From Paludibacteraceae bacterium (GTDB lineage Bacteria; Bacteroidota; Bacteroidia; Bacteroidales; Paludibacteraceae): a stretch of DNA of 64,000 nt. Below the pieces are notes generated by a model that was not told where the DNA came from, made no database searches, and saw only the letters and a list, made by a program, of their open reading frames with translations. Shown here in pieces: positions 43,456-53,700 of this stretch; the stretch's first letter is position 1; every line of letters starts with the position of its first letter. Location of the stretch: positions 35,891 to 99,890 of the forward strand of contig JAKSKX010000007.1 of assembly GCA_024401535.1 (NCBI GenBank). The letters are read 5' to 3'. The position numbers were made by a program, and so were the translations under genes.

Positions 43456-45111
43456 ATGAACAAGTTCAAAACAATAATAATATCTGCATTAGGTTTAGTG
43501 TCAGCCTTGTCAAATACCTTGGCACAAGAGCAGCAGTTGACTTTGAAATGTGAAAGAATAAGCGAAATCACGACAAGTAAGAAACTGCCCGCTGAGGACG
43601 GCTGGCTAATGCTTTCCACTGATTTGTATATGCTGAATCCGGAAGCTCTAAAGGCAGAACTAGAAACTATTTATCCGGGCAGGAAGGAAAAGGACAAGCT
43701 AAAGAGTGTGTTCATTTCCGGCCAGTTCCTAGGTACGTCCTTGGCTTCAGAAGTCAGATACCCTTTGTATAACCTGTCGGTGGAGTTTGTAAACAAGGAG
43801 TTGTCAATAAACAAGTCTAACACGCAAAGCAAGATAAGGGTGATTGATAATCTGCCGTTGAATAGTGCCGGACTAAGCTCTGTTGATATAAAGTTTAATG
43901 TGGATGTAATAAATTCCGAGCAGTCTAACGCTATTACACAATTTTCTACTCGACAGTTGTCCCAGATTGGAAAAATCGGTAACGACTATTCAGCTATGAA
44001 CAAAATGTCAGAAGAGATAGGAAAACTGTTGGATGCAAAGTCTAAGGAGCAGCAATATGTGTTCAACTCAACAATAAGGTTGTTTGACGAGGTGGATGCA
44101 AACAGGGAGGTTTACTCTTGTTGTATTTACAAGATTTCACCGAGCAACAAGGACCTGGAGAGAAACGTTCCTAATGCCGGTCTAAAGAAATGTATAGAGT
44201 CAAACTCTACAATTGATTACGCAACTATCCGCAAGAATATCCTTGACAAGAACGAGCCTATCATTGTAGCAGTAAATTACAAAAGCTCATATAAGCCCGT
44301 AATTCGTAACGCAAAGCAGATTGACGAAAACTATCTGAACGAGAGAATTGTCAAGACTCGCAACATGTACGCGTCAAAGCTTATTGACAACCAGATGTAC
44401 GTCCAGGATGACCAACTCAACGTCTTTATACGCAAGTTTCTGGATTTGGACAAGGAAGCAAAGGTATATAAGGAGAATAAGGCAAAGGGTGTAAGTAAGC
44501 TTTCGCCAACAGTAATTATAGACAGATACTATGAGTTGATCTGCACAAAGATGCAGAAAGATGTAAAGAATGAGTTCCTTTACGAGCAGATGTACAAGCC
44601 TCACTATGACGAAATCATGTCAACCGCTAAGGGAATACTAAAAGACGGCAAGGAACTTGAAAATATTGCCAAGATGGTTAATGTGCTTGTGATGGAGAAG
44701 GATGTCGATACAATTTCTTCAGTGGCTAAGGTAAAGGAGAACTTCAACATAATCAAAAACTCGGAGTCGCTTGTCGAGGAAACAAAGTGGGAGGCCAATG
44801 TTTCTGACTTGAGGGACAAATACGAGGAAGTTTACTTTGACAAGGTGTTCAAGGAAAGATGCGAGGCTCTGCTAGAGGGCGATCCACGAGAGAAGGAACC
44901 GGTAGCAGAGGCCATAAAGAAGGAGATAGAAACATCAAACTGCAAGATGTGTATGTATCAGGCCATTGAATACTACTTCGATCCGCTAGAGGACAAGATA
45001 AATGTCCTTAAAGCTGAAGAGGCTGAACGTGAAGCGGCAGAGAAGGCTGCAGCTTTGAGAGCCGCTAAGCTAGCTAAGAAAAAGGCCATGATGGCTAAAA
45101 AGAAAAAGTAG
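43456..45111 (+). CDS. secreted hypothetical protein with a Lys/Ala-rich tail
   Basis: A 551-residue protein that I do not recognise. It has a signal peptide (TIIISALGLVSALSNTLAQ), a beta-rich first part and a long helical second half rich in Lys, Glu and Asp. The last 30 residues are an Ala/Glu stretch turning to Lys/Ala (AALRAAKLAKKKAMMAKKKK), strongly basic at the end. A cysteine pair (SCCIY near residue 220; KMCMYQ near 500) may form disulfides. It is transcribed alone between a promoter at 43424 and a terminator at 45140. No T9SS sorting signal or lipobox is seen. Confidence 0.75.
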   Translation: MNKFKTIIISALGLVSALSNTLAQEQQLTLKCERISEITTSKKLPAEDGWLMLSTDLYMLNPEALKAELETIYPGRKEKDKLKSVFISGQFLGTSLASEVRYPLYNLSVEFVNKELSINKSNTQSKIRVIDNLPLNSAGLSSVDIKFNVDVINSEQSNAITQFSTRQLSQIGKIGNDYSAMNKMSEEIGKLLDAKSKEQQYVFNSTIRLFDEVDANREVYSCCIYKISPSNKDLERNVPNAGLKKCIESNSTIDYATIRKNILDKNEPIIVAVNYKSSYKPVIRNAKQIDENYLNERIVKTRNMYASKLIDNQMYVQDDQLNVFIRKFLDLDKEAKVYKENKAKGVSKLSPTVIIDRYYELICTKMQKDVKNEFLYEQMYKPHYDEIMSTAKGILKDGKELENIAKMVNVLVMEKDVDTISSVAKVKENFNIIKNSESLVEETKWEANVSDLRDKYEEVYFDKVFKERCEALLEGDPREKEPVAEAIKKEIETSNCKMCMYQAIEYYFDPLEDKINVLKAEEAEREAAEKAAALRAAKLAKKKAMMAKKKK

Positions 45112-45139
45112 AGGCCGTGAATATGCCAGTATAATAATT

Positions 45140-45179
45140 AGCAACGGATACCTTGTCTAGGTATAACCGTTGCTTTTTT
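45140..45179 (+). terminator. rho-independent terminator
   Basis: AGCAACGG pairs with CCGTTGCT, continuing inward through ATACC/GGTAT with a 2-base bulge, then a T6 run. Confidence 0.85.
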
Positions 45180-45242
45180 ATGGATTTGTCAAATATTTTG
45201 CAATAATCTCCGTAATTTCTTCAATTATATTCATATTTTGTT

Positions 45243-45250
45243 TAACTTTG
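45243..45250 (+). promoter_or_regulatory. -7 promoter box
   Basis: TAACTTTG matches TAnnTTTG, about 17 bases upstream of the start from the predicted transcript. No clear -33 TTTG. Confidence 0.55.
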
Positions 45251-45272
45251 CGTTGGATTTAGGATTAACAAA

Positions 45273-45905
45273 ATGAAACGAATTTACACAACATTTGTAT
45301 TGTTTACATCTATTTATAACTGTGCCGCCGATACCAGGGAAGCTGTTGATTTGGCTTTGCCAAGTGGATTAAAGTGGGCGTCATGCAATATGGGTGCAGA
45401 AAAGCCAGAAGATTGGGGAGAATGCTTTGCTTGGGGCGAGATTTCAGCTAAATCAGAATATTCAGAAGTTAATTCTTTGACTCAGAAGAAGAGTATTGCA
45501 GACCTTCAGAAAGAAGGGGTGGTCGGAATTGACAGCATTATCTCGGCTAAATATGATCCTGCAGCTACTCTTTGGGGTGAGGAATGGAGAATGCCTACGC
45601 GTCAGGACTATGAGGAGCTTCTGGCAAACTGTAAATGGACTTGGTGTGGAATGGAGGATGATGGTTACTATCGTGTAAAGGGAAGTAACGGCAACTTCAT
45701 AGATCTTCCGGCTTCCGGTGCTTGTCTTGATGACAATCCGCATTTCGGTGGTAATTTTGGTCAGTACTGGACAGCATCGGCAGACAATGGTGTTGACGAA
45801 GAAGGAAACTATTTGACTTGGTACTTGACTTTTGATTTCGAGAAGTACTATTTGCACAGTCTAACTCGAAGTATAGGCAGAGCGGTGAGGCCCGTAAGAA
45901 AATAA
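45273..45905 (+). CDS. secreted protein with Fibrobacter-major-paralogue-type domain
   Basis: A 210-residue protein with a signal peptide (IYTTFVLFTSIYNCAA) and the same domain as the product of 396-932. It has VDLALPSGLKWASCNMGAEKPEDWG and CFAWGEIS, then EEWRMPTRQDYEELLANCKW, IDLPASGACLDD, GQYWTAS and a terminal SIGRAVRPVRK. The extra CFAWGEIS element makes it the fuller version of the domain. Role unknown; probably surface-exposed or periplasmic. It is a single-gene transcript ended by a hairpin. Confidence 0.85.
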   Translation: MKRIYTTFVLFTSIYNCAADTREAVDLALPSGLKWASCNMGAEKPEDWGECFAWGEISAKSEYSEVNSLTQKKSIADLQKEGVVGIDSIISAKYDPAATLWGEEWRMPTRQDYEELLANCKWTWCGMEDDGYYRVKGSNGNFIDLPASGACLDDNPHFGGNFGQYWTASADNGVDEEGNYLTWYLTFDFEKYYLHSLTRSIGRAVRPVRK

Positions 45906-45931
45906 TCGATTAAAGTGTCGGTTTCTACATA

Positions 45932-45968
45932 GGGAAGGAGATTACAATTTGTAGTCACCTTCCTTTTT
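45932..45968 (+). terminator. rho-independent terminator
   Basis: GGAAGG (45933-45938) pairs with CCTTCC (45958-45963), with an inner TTACAA/TTGTAG stem, and a T5 run follows. Confidence 0.75.
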
Positions 45969-46000
45969 ATGTTGGTGTAAATTCAGTCATCCATCTCATG

Positions 46001-46043
46001 TAAAAACAAAGTCTCCGCTTGATTATTCAAGCGGAGACTTTGT
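46001..46043 (-). terminator. terminator of the adhesin-OmpA unit
   Basis: A perfect 17-bp stem (46006-46022 with 46027-46043) closes a 4-base loop. On the minus strand it is followed by a T-run (the A5 at 46001-46005 and before), 21 bases after the ompA stop. Confidence 0.9.
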
Positions 46044-46063
46044 CCTATTATTCAGTCCAGAGG

Positions 46064-47722
46064 TTATCGAACCTCAATGAACTCTATTCTGTTGTTGTTT
46101 CCAGCCATAGGACGTGTGTTGCCGTAACCTTCTGATGTCAATCGTGCAGGGTTGATTCCTTTCTCAATCAAATAGAACTTGATAGCCATAGCTCTTTCCT
46201 GAGATAGTTTAAGGTTCTTGTATGCGGCACTGAAGTTGTCGGTATGACCGTTGATCTGTACCTTTAGATTAGGGTAGTCGTTCAACAACTCGACAAGCAA
46301 GTTCAATACGAAATATGAGGTAGGCTTGATGATAGTCTTGCCGTCTTCGAAATGAACATTTGTTTTTGACAATGTTTTCAAAGTAGCCTTGATGTCCTTC
46401 ATTACCTTCGGACATCCCTCCATATCTGGGTTTCCTGGCGTTTCAGGACACTTGTCCAAGTAGTCAGGAACACCATCACCATCAGTATCTATTGGGCAGC
46501 CCGTCTCATCAACCGAAATGTTTTGAGGAGTGTTAGGACACTTGTCAAGATAGTCGGGAACACCGTCCATATCAGAATCTATAGGACAACCCTTTGAGTT
46601 GACCTTAACTCTTGCCGGAGTATTAGGACACTTGTCCAAATAGTCAGGAACGCCATCTTCGTCGCTGTCCTGAGGACAACCAAATGAATTGACTGCGATG
46701 CCTTCCGGAGTGCCAGGACATTTGTCGATGTAGTCAGGAACACCATCCTTGTCGCTATCTACAGGACAACCTACAGAGTCAACCGAAACTCCAACTGGAG
46801 TGTTTGAGCAAATGTCAAAATGATCCACAACACCGTCTAAGTCAGAATCCATGCGATAGTCGTTAGGCAGACCTATTGAAAGACCTATTTTTATTCCTGC
46901 AGACATGATATGAGTCTTGCTAACGATATTTGAAGATGCCATACCTACATACTCGCAGTTTGCGGCATCGTAAAGGTTGACTTTGTTATTTGCCGGAGTT
47001 GACAAGTTAGTGAAGCGGTAGGCAAAGTACGGACCAAAGTAAAACGACCTGTTCTGCTTTGTCTTGCGAAGGAATCCTGCATCAATAATAACTGAAGCAC
47101 CTACGCTGCGCAAGTCAGCCTTGCCGGTAAAAGTTGTGTAAGTACCGAATCCGTGCTGAGGAAGGTCCTTGTACTCGATGTTGGTTAGTTCTCCAAAGTA
47201 TCCGGAAGTCTCAAGTGTTCCCTCTGTAACCTTGAACTTGTTCCACATAGGAATGTTGAACTTTATTCCGAAATCAGATAGAAAGCTCCACTTGTCGCTC
47301 TTCATAGGAGTCATGAAGTAAATCATTGCGGGAACCTCGAAGTCGAGCAGGTACTGGCTTTCGTTCCAGTTGTCGAAGTTGGAGCGGAATTCGAATGTCT
47401 GTCCCTGTGCCTGACCTTCGTCATAGTTCACAATATTTTCCTTGATGAACAGCCCGTAGTAGTTTGTTTTTGCATTGTATAGTCCGATGCCTAGTCCGGT
47501 GCCTATTCCCCAATGCTCGTTCATCATGTATCTGTAGTTGAAGTTGAGAACACCACCCAATGCGGGGTCCTGATTGCCACTGTCAGACTTGTACTTAATG
47601 GACTGTAATCCTCCGCCAACAGTCATATCTATGTTGTGCTTGTAATATGCTGTTTGAGCAAATGACACTGTCGCAAGTGACATTGCCAATGTTATGGAAC
47701 CTATTCTATTTTTTATGCTCAT
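46064..47722 (-). CDS. OmpA-family protein with thrombospondin type 3 repeats
   Basis: A 552-residue outer-membrane protein. It has a signal peptide (IGSITLAMSLATVSFAQ), a beta-barrel-like region to about residue 290, and five thrombospondin type 3 calcium-binding repeats (DSDxDGVPDYxDKCPxTP, about 293-435). It ends in a C-terminal OmpA domain (VHFEDGKTIIKP, then INGHTDN, LSQERAMAIKFYL, and NNRIEF) that binds peptidoglycan. ATG 47722 is chosen over an in-frame TTG at 47731. The gene starts 15 bases after the stop of the giant adhesin, so the two are one unit. It probably spans the outer membrane and anchors to the wall. Confidence 0.9.
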   Translation of the reverse strand: MSIKNRIGSITLAMSLATVSFAQTAYYKHNIDMTVGGGLQSIKYKSDSGNQDPALGGVLNFNYRYMMNEHWGIGTGLGIGLYNAKTNYYGLFIKENIVNYDEGQAQGQTFEFRSNFDNWNESQYLLDFEVPAMIYFMTPMKSDKWSFLSDFGIKFNIPMWNKFKVTEGTLETSGYFGELTNIEYKDLPQHGFGTYTTFTGKADLRSVGASVIIDAGFLRKTKQNRSFYFGPYFAYRFTNLSTPANNKVNLYDAANCEYVGMASSNIVSKTHIMSAGIKIGLSIGLPNDYRMDSDLDGVVDHFDICSNTPVGVSVDSVGCPVDSDKDGVPDYIDKCPGTPEGIAVNSFGCPQDSDEDGVPDYLDKCPNTPARVKVNSKGCPIDSDMDGVPDYLDKCPNTPQNISVDETGCPIDTDGDGVPDYLDKCPETPGNPDMEGCPKVMKDIKATLKTLSKTNVHFEDGKTIIKPTSYFVLNLLVELLNDYPNLKVQINGHTDNFSAAYKNLKLSQERAMAIKFYLIEKGINPARLTSEGYGNTRPMAGNNNRIEFIEVR

Positions 47723-47737
47723 AATGCCCAATCTTTA

Positions 47738-50700
47738 TTATTTCTTAATCTCCTTCACAAATTCTCCGTCAACATTTATCACGTAAGCTCCAGCAGGGAA
47801 TTTAGTGAAATCGACAAGTGTTTTCTGTCCGCTGAATGTTGTTCTGAGAACGTGTCCACCAAGGTCATCAATAACAATCAATTGGTGGGTTCCGCCGTTA
47901 TCATAGCTCAATTCAACAGTCACGTAGTCAGAAGTAGGGTTAGGATAAGCAATCAAAATTATCTTGTCCTTGATTGCGTTGAACCATTTCTTGCAAGTAT
48001 GTAGCTTCTCTCCATCTACAGTCACCACATTCATATAATAGCTTCCTGTCAAACCTCCAAGCTCGCAGTAGTAAGGAGAAGTTGCCCCCTCCAGTTTGCG
48101 TTCATTGTGGTACCATTGGTACTCAAGGAATCTTTCTTCAAGGTTTACTGCTGAAATAACGTCAGACCAAATGTCGATAATATAGTCGCTTGACAAGTTT
48201 ATATCTAGTACCAAGTCGAACTCTCTTGAAAGCGACTCGTCATAATTCCTGAACTGTATCTTGGCTTTGTATTGGCCTGCTTTGCAGTCAGGTATTGTTA
48301 TTGGTAATACACCGTCCTGTTCGATTGCCCTGAATTCAGTGTTCTCGAATCCAACTTCCGTAGCCTCTTTGTCGAATGTGATTCTGTATTCCCTTGGAGA
48401 ACCTTCACCCTCCTTAGAGAATAGGATTCTGTCTTCTGTATTTGGACATAGACCGAATTCTGCATACTTTAGGCCTGTGATTACGTAACTCTTCAATGCA
48501 AATACTGCGTTGAATGTAGTGTCTTTGTTAATTACAAACTCCACAAAACTAGGGGCATATCCTACAAAAGAGTAGCCCTCCTTCTCCATCCTTAGGCCTT
48601 CTATGATTTTAGTTGTAATTGTGTCGCCTAAAGTGAATTTAAGAAGTGTTAGAGTGTCGTTGTCGCTTGTAATGGCAAGAGTGTAATGAGGAATAGGAAG
48701 AATTGTCCAAGCCTGGGCAGAGTCTCCGACCAATTTGTAGTTTGGATTGTTAATCTCTGTAACTACCGCCATGTATTCTCCTATCTCAGTCTCTCTGTTT
48801 CCTGTCAAAGTTGGAGTGACAATATCGTTTCCGATAACACCGTCGATTTTTGGAACGATGGTATGTTCCTCCTCATTGTAAGTGAAAACAGTGTCGCCCC
48901 AGCTTAGTGTCACTTCTTTCGGAAGGATGTTGAAGCTTACGGAGTTGTCTGCGATTGTATAGCCGCCGCCAATGTTGTCCCTGATAGTTATTGTGGCCAG
49001 TCCTGACTCAGTGTTGTCGCTGTATGCAATGCTGTATTCTGAGGCAGGAATTGTGTCATTTCCTGTCACTATAACAATGTTAGGAGTATGTGCTGTTCCG
49101 TCATATACAATGTCCTCGTTATTGTTAACCGTAACAACTACCTCGTTTGGTGTTAGTGCCTTAGCCTGAATCATCCAGGCAAGAGTAGAGTCACCGACCA
49201 ACTTATAGTTCATGTTGTCTATTGAAGTGACTTTTGCTACGTAGTTGCCCATTGCTACAGCTCTGTTACCTATTGTTGTAGGAACGACTATGTCATTGTC
49301 AATTACGCCATCGACATAAGGAGTAACTCCCTGTTCGATACCATTGTAGTACAGCTCTGTATTCAGCCAAGACAAAGTGACTTCCTTTTGAAGGATAGTG
49401 AAGTTAACTGTGTTGTCGGCTATTGTATAGTTGCCGTTCGCCTTGTCTTTGATTGTGATATGGGCCTGACCTGCGGCAATGTTGTTGCTGTAAGCAACTT
49501 CGTACTCGTCAGTTGGAATCACTGTTGTTCCTACTGTCATCACCACTGCAGGAACATGAGCTGTTCCGTTGTATGTTACAGCCTCGTTATTGTTGACGGT
49601 AACAACTGCATCTGCAGGCGTGATGTCCTTAGGACTGATCTTCCATATCTTTGTCGAATCACCGACCAATACATAGTTAGGATTGTCAATCTTAGTTACC
49701 TTGGCAGTATAAACTCCCATGTTTGTCGCCTTGTTTCCTGTTGTAGTTGCATTAACTAAGTCTCCGTCAACTATACCCTCTATAGTCGGAATAATTGTCT
49801 GCTCTGCACCAGAGTAAACCAAATCTGTATTTGCCCAAGTCAAAGTAGTCGGCTTAGGAAGGATGCTGAACTTGACAGAGTTGAATCCGATTGTGTAGTT
49901 TCCTCCGACCTTATCCTTGATTGATATCGTAGCAACACCGACTGCAATGTTGTTTGTGTAGCTAAGTTCGTATTCTGTATCAGGAATCGTGTCAGCCCCC
50001 ATTGTGATAACAACACTCGGAGTCTGTGCAGTACCGTTATAGATGACGTTCTTTTTGTCGTTTATTGTTACAACTGCATCCACTGGCATTACATTTTTGC
50101 CATTGATTCTCCATGTCTGAGTCGAGTCACCAACAAGCTTGTAGTTAGAGTTGTTGATAGCAGTGACTTTGGCAATGTACGAGCCGTTCTCCTTTGCCTT
50201 GTTTCCTGTCAATATAGGGTTGATCGAGTCACCTGTTACAACGCCTTCTATGACAGGCATAATAGTCTGCTCAGTGCCTGTGAATGCGTACTCAGTCTTC
50301 GGCCAGCTCAATGTAACAGTCTTCGGCTGAATAGTGAAGTTTACAGTGTTGTCTGAGATAGAGAAGTCACCACCTACATTGTCTGTGATATAGATTATAG
50401 CCTCACCGGCGTTTGTGTTGTTGCTGTATTCAACCTTGTATTCATCGGCGGGGATTACAGTTGTTCCGATTGAGATTACAACATCAGGTGTCTGAGGGGT
50501 TCCGTTGTATGTAATAACCTTGTTGTTGTTTACTGTAATCACTATTTCATCGGAAGATATGGACTTGGCTGAGATTATCCAGTCCTGAGTTGTATGACCA
50601 ACAAGCATGTAGTTTGGATTGTCTATCTTTGTTACAGTTGCAACATATGAGCCGTTGTCTGTTGCCTTGTTGCCTGTTAGCGCTAGATTAACAAAGTCGC

Positions 50701-53700
50701 CTTCGATAACACCTTCGACAACCGGCATTATTGTCTGTTCCATGCCAGTATATACGAACTCTGTCTGAGTCCAAACCAGAGTCACTTCCTTTGGCTTGAT
50801 AGTGAAGTTGACGGTAGTGTTGCCTATAGTGTAGTCTCCGCCAGGCACATCCTTTATAGTAACAGAAGCTTCTCCGGCAGCAGTGTTGTTGCTGTAGTGA
50901 ATCTCGTACTCGGAAGTCGGAACAGGTATGCCGTCTATTGCGACAGAAACCTCTGGAGTTTGGGGCGCTCCGTTGTAAGTCAAAGCCTCGTTTCCGTTGA
51001 TAGTCACGGTAACATCATCAGGGTTGACGTTCTTGGCCTTGATGCTCCATGCCTGAGTCGCCTTGCTTGGTAACTTGTAGTTGCTGTTGTCTATTGTTAC
51101 AACAGCTGTGTATTCGCCTACTGCTGTTGCTGTGTTTCCTGTAACCTTGTTGATGACAGTCTCACCCTCTACGAAGTCAGTGATAGTAGGTGTTATAGAC
51201 TTCTCGCTTCCGTCGTATGTGAACGATAGAGGAGTGCTCCATGTGACTGTTAAAGTCTTAGGGTTGATTGTGAAGTTCTTGCTTCCTTCCTCTATCACAT
51301 AGTTTCCACCTTCCACATCGCTTACAATAACATCAGCGTTTCCTGCGTTCACATTGTTCTTGTATGCAACTGAATATTCTGTATCAGGAACAGTTGCACC
51401 GTTCTTTGTAGTAATGGAAACCGCAGGTGTGTGTGCTAATCCGTTATAGGTTTCATTAGCATTGTTTACTGTAACAACATAGTCTGCTGCCGACAATGAC
51501 TTAGGAGTGATTTCCCAGTCCTGGCTTGCGTTGTCAGGAAGCTTGTAGTTGTCGTCGTCTATAGAAAGGACGGCTGTCAGTTTACCTGCGTTGATTGCCT
51601 TGTTGCCCTCGTATTTTTCGATTATCTCGTCACCAGGTACAGCTCCGTTGATTGCGGCCTTGATGGTCTTTTGTGTTCCGTCGTAAACGAACTCTGTTTG
51701 CTCTGGCCACTTGACAGCAAGAACTCGTGGAGCGATAGAGAATGACTCGCTAGTTCTTCTCAATGTGTAGTTTCCGCCCTCCTTGTCCTTTATAGTAACC
51801 TTTGCGATATTGCTTGCATTGATATTGTCGCTGTATGACACCTCATACTCTTTGTCTGGCACAACAGTCTCTCCTATCATTACTGTAACCTTCGGAGTCT
51901 TTTCTGTTCCATCATAGATGTATCCTCCCTCAGGAATGTTGATCTTGATGATGACGCTCTGAGACTCTTTGCTTGAAACGCTCCAGTCGTATGTTGTGTT
52001 TGAAGAAAGTTTGTAGTTGCTGTTGTCTATTGAAACTTCGGCTGTGTACTCACCAACATTAACAGCTGAGTTTCCGGTAATCTGCTTCTTTATGTCGTCA
52101 CCTTCGACAACTCCGTTGACTGTTGCATCTACGTTCTTTTCTGTACCGTCATAAGTGAAGTCGTTAGGAGTGCTCCATACGACGGCAAGCCTTTTTTGTG
52201 CGATGTTGAAAGTAGTGCTCTTCTCCTTTACGGTAAAGTTGCCGTCAGTCTTGTCGCCGATGATAACCTTTGCCGTACCTGCGTTCTTGTTGTTCTGGTA
52301 TGTGACAGTATATTCTGTGACAGGAAGTGTTGTTCCTTCATTTGTAGATATCACAACATCAGGAGTATGTGCGCTTCCGTCATAAGTGTAGCTGTTGCTG
52401 GACAATGATATCTCGTAGTCTGCAGCCTCCAATGTCCTGGAAGTGATCTTCCAAGGTTGGACAGCGTCGTCAGATAGCTTGTAGTTTTCGTTGTCTATAG
52501 TCACACTTGCGGAATAAGAGCCAACGATTGTTGCCTTGTTTCCAAGTATGTTCTTGTTGATGTTGTCTCCTGGGAATGTGCCGCTTACTGTTGCGTTAAT
52601 TATCTTTTCTGTTCCGCTGTAAGTGAATTCTGTAGGAGTGCTCCAGATAACAGTCAGTTCCTTTGGTGTTATTTCAAAGTTCCTGCTGTTTTCGAACAAC
52701 TGGTAGTTTCCATCCTTGTCTTTGACGCTGATTGTAGCAGTTCCTACATAGGTGTTGTCCTTGTACGAGACTGTGTACTCTGTATTTGGAATGACAACAT
52801 TGTCCTTTGTTGTGATTGTTACAACAGGCTCGTGGGCCGCCTTCTTATAGATGTACTCAATATCAGGAATGGAGATAGTGTATTCATCGGCAGTCAAAAT
52901 TCTAGGCGATATTGACCAGTCCTGAGAGTCGTTGGCTGGCAGTTTGTAGTTGCTGTTGTCTATTGTTACTACAGCCTTATGGTTGCCCTTGTTTGTCGCC
53001 TTGTCGCCTGTTGTTTTGCTCTTTATGTCGTCTCCGTCAACGATTTCTGTGATGGTAGGCTCGACATTCTTCTCTGTTCCATCGTAAGTGAAGGTTGAAG
53101 GAGAGCTCCAAGATATTCCAAGTGTCTTAGGCTCGATTGTAAAGTTTCTGCTGCCTTCCGACAAAATATAGTTTCCTCCTGCCTTGTTGCTGACCATAAT
53201 TGTTGCTTCCGATCCTGCATTTATGTTGTTGCCGTACACAACAGAGTACTCTGATGCTGGAACTATATTTCCGTCTTTTGTAGTTATGGAAACAGCAGGT
53301 TCCTGCGGCAACTTGTTATAGATGTTCTTGATATCTGGAATTGAAATAACATAGTCGTCAGCATTCAAAGACCTAGGAGAAATTGTCCAAGCCTGAGAAA
53401 TGTTGCTTGGCAGCTTGTAGTTGCTGTTATTGATAGACAAAACAGCATTGTATTCTCCTGCATTGTAAGCTGTGTTGTTATCTATCTCATCGTTTAGTTC
53501 ATCGTCAGCAACTTTGCCAGATATTTCTGCTGTAATTGACTTCTTATTTCCATCGTATGTGAAGTCTAAGGTTTCACTCCACGTAATTGTAATTTCTTTC
53601 TGAGCTATGGTGAATGTTTCTGTTGTTGTAGGGATGGTGTAGTTTCCGCCCTCCTTGTCCAAGACAGTTACCTTTGCATTGCTACCGGCATTGATGTTGT

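Noticed and set aside
48261-52408. Forward open frames across the adhesin gene
   Set aside because: They are shadows in a repetitive coding region on the other strand, with no promoter or recognisable protein features.
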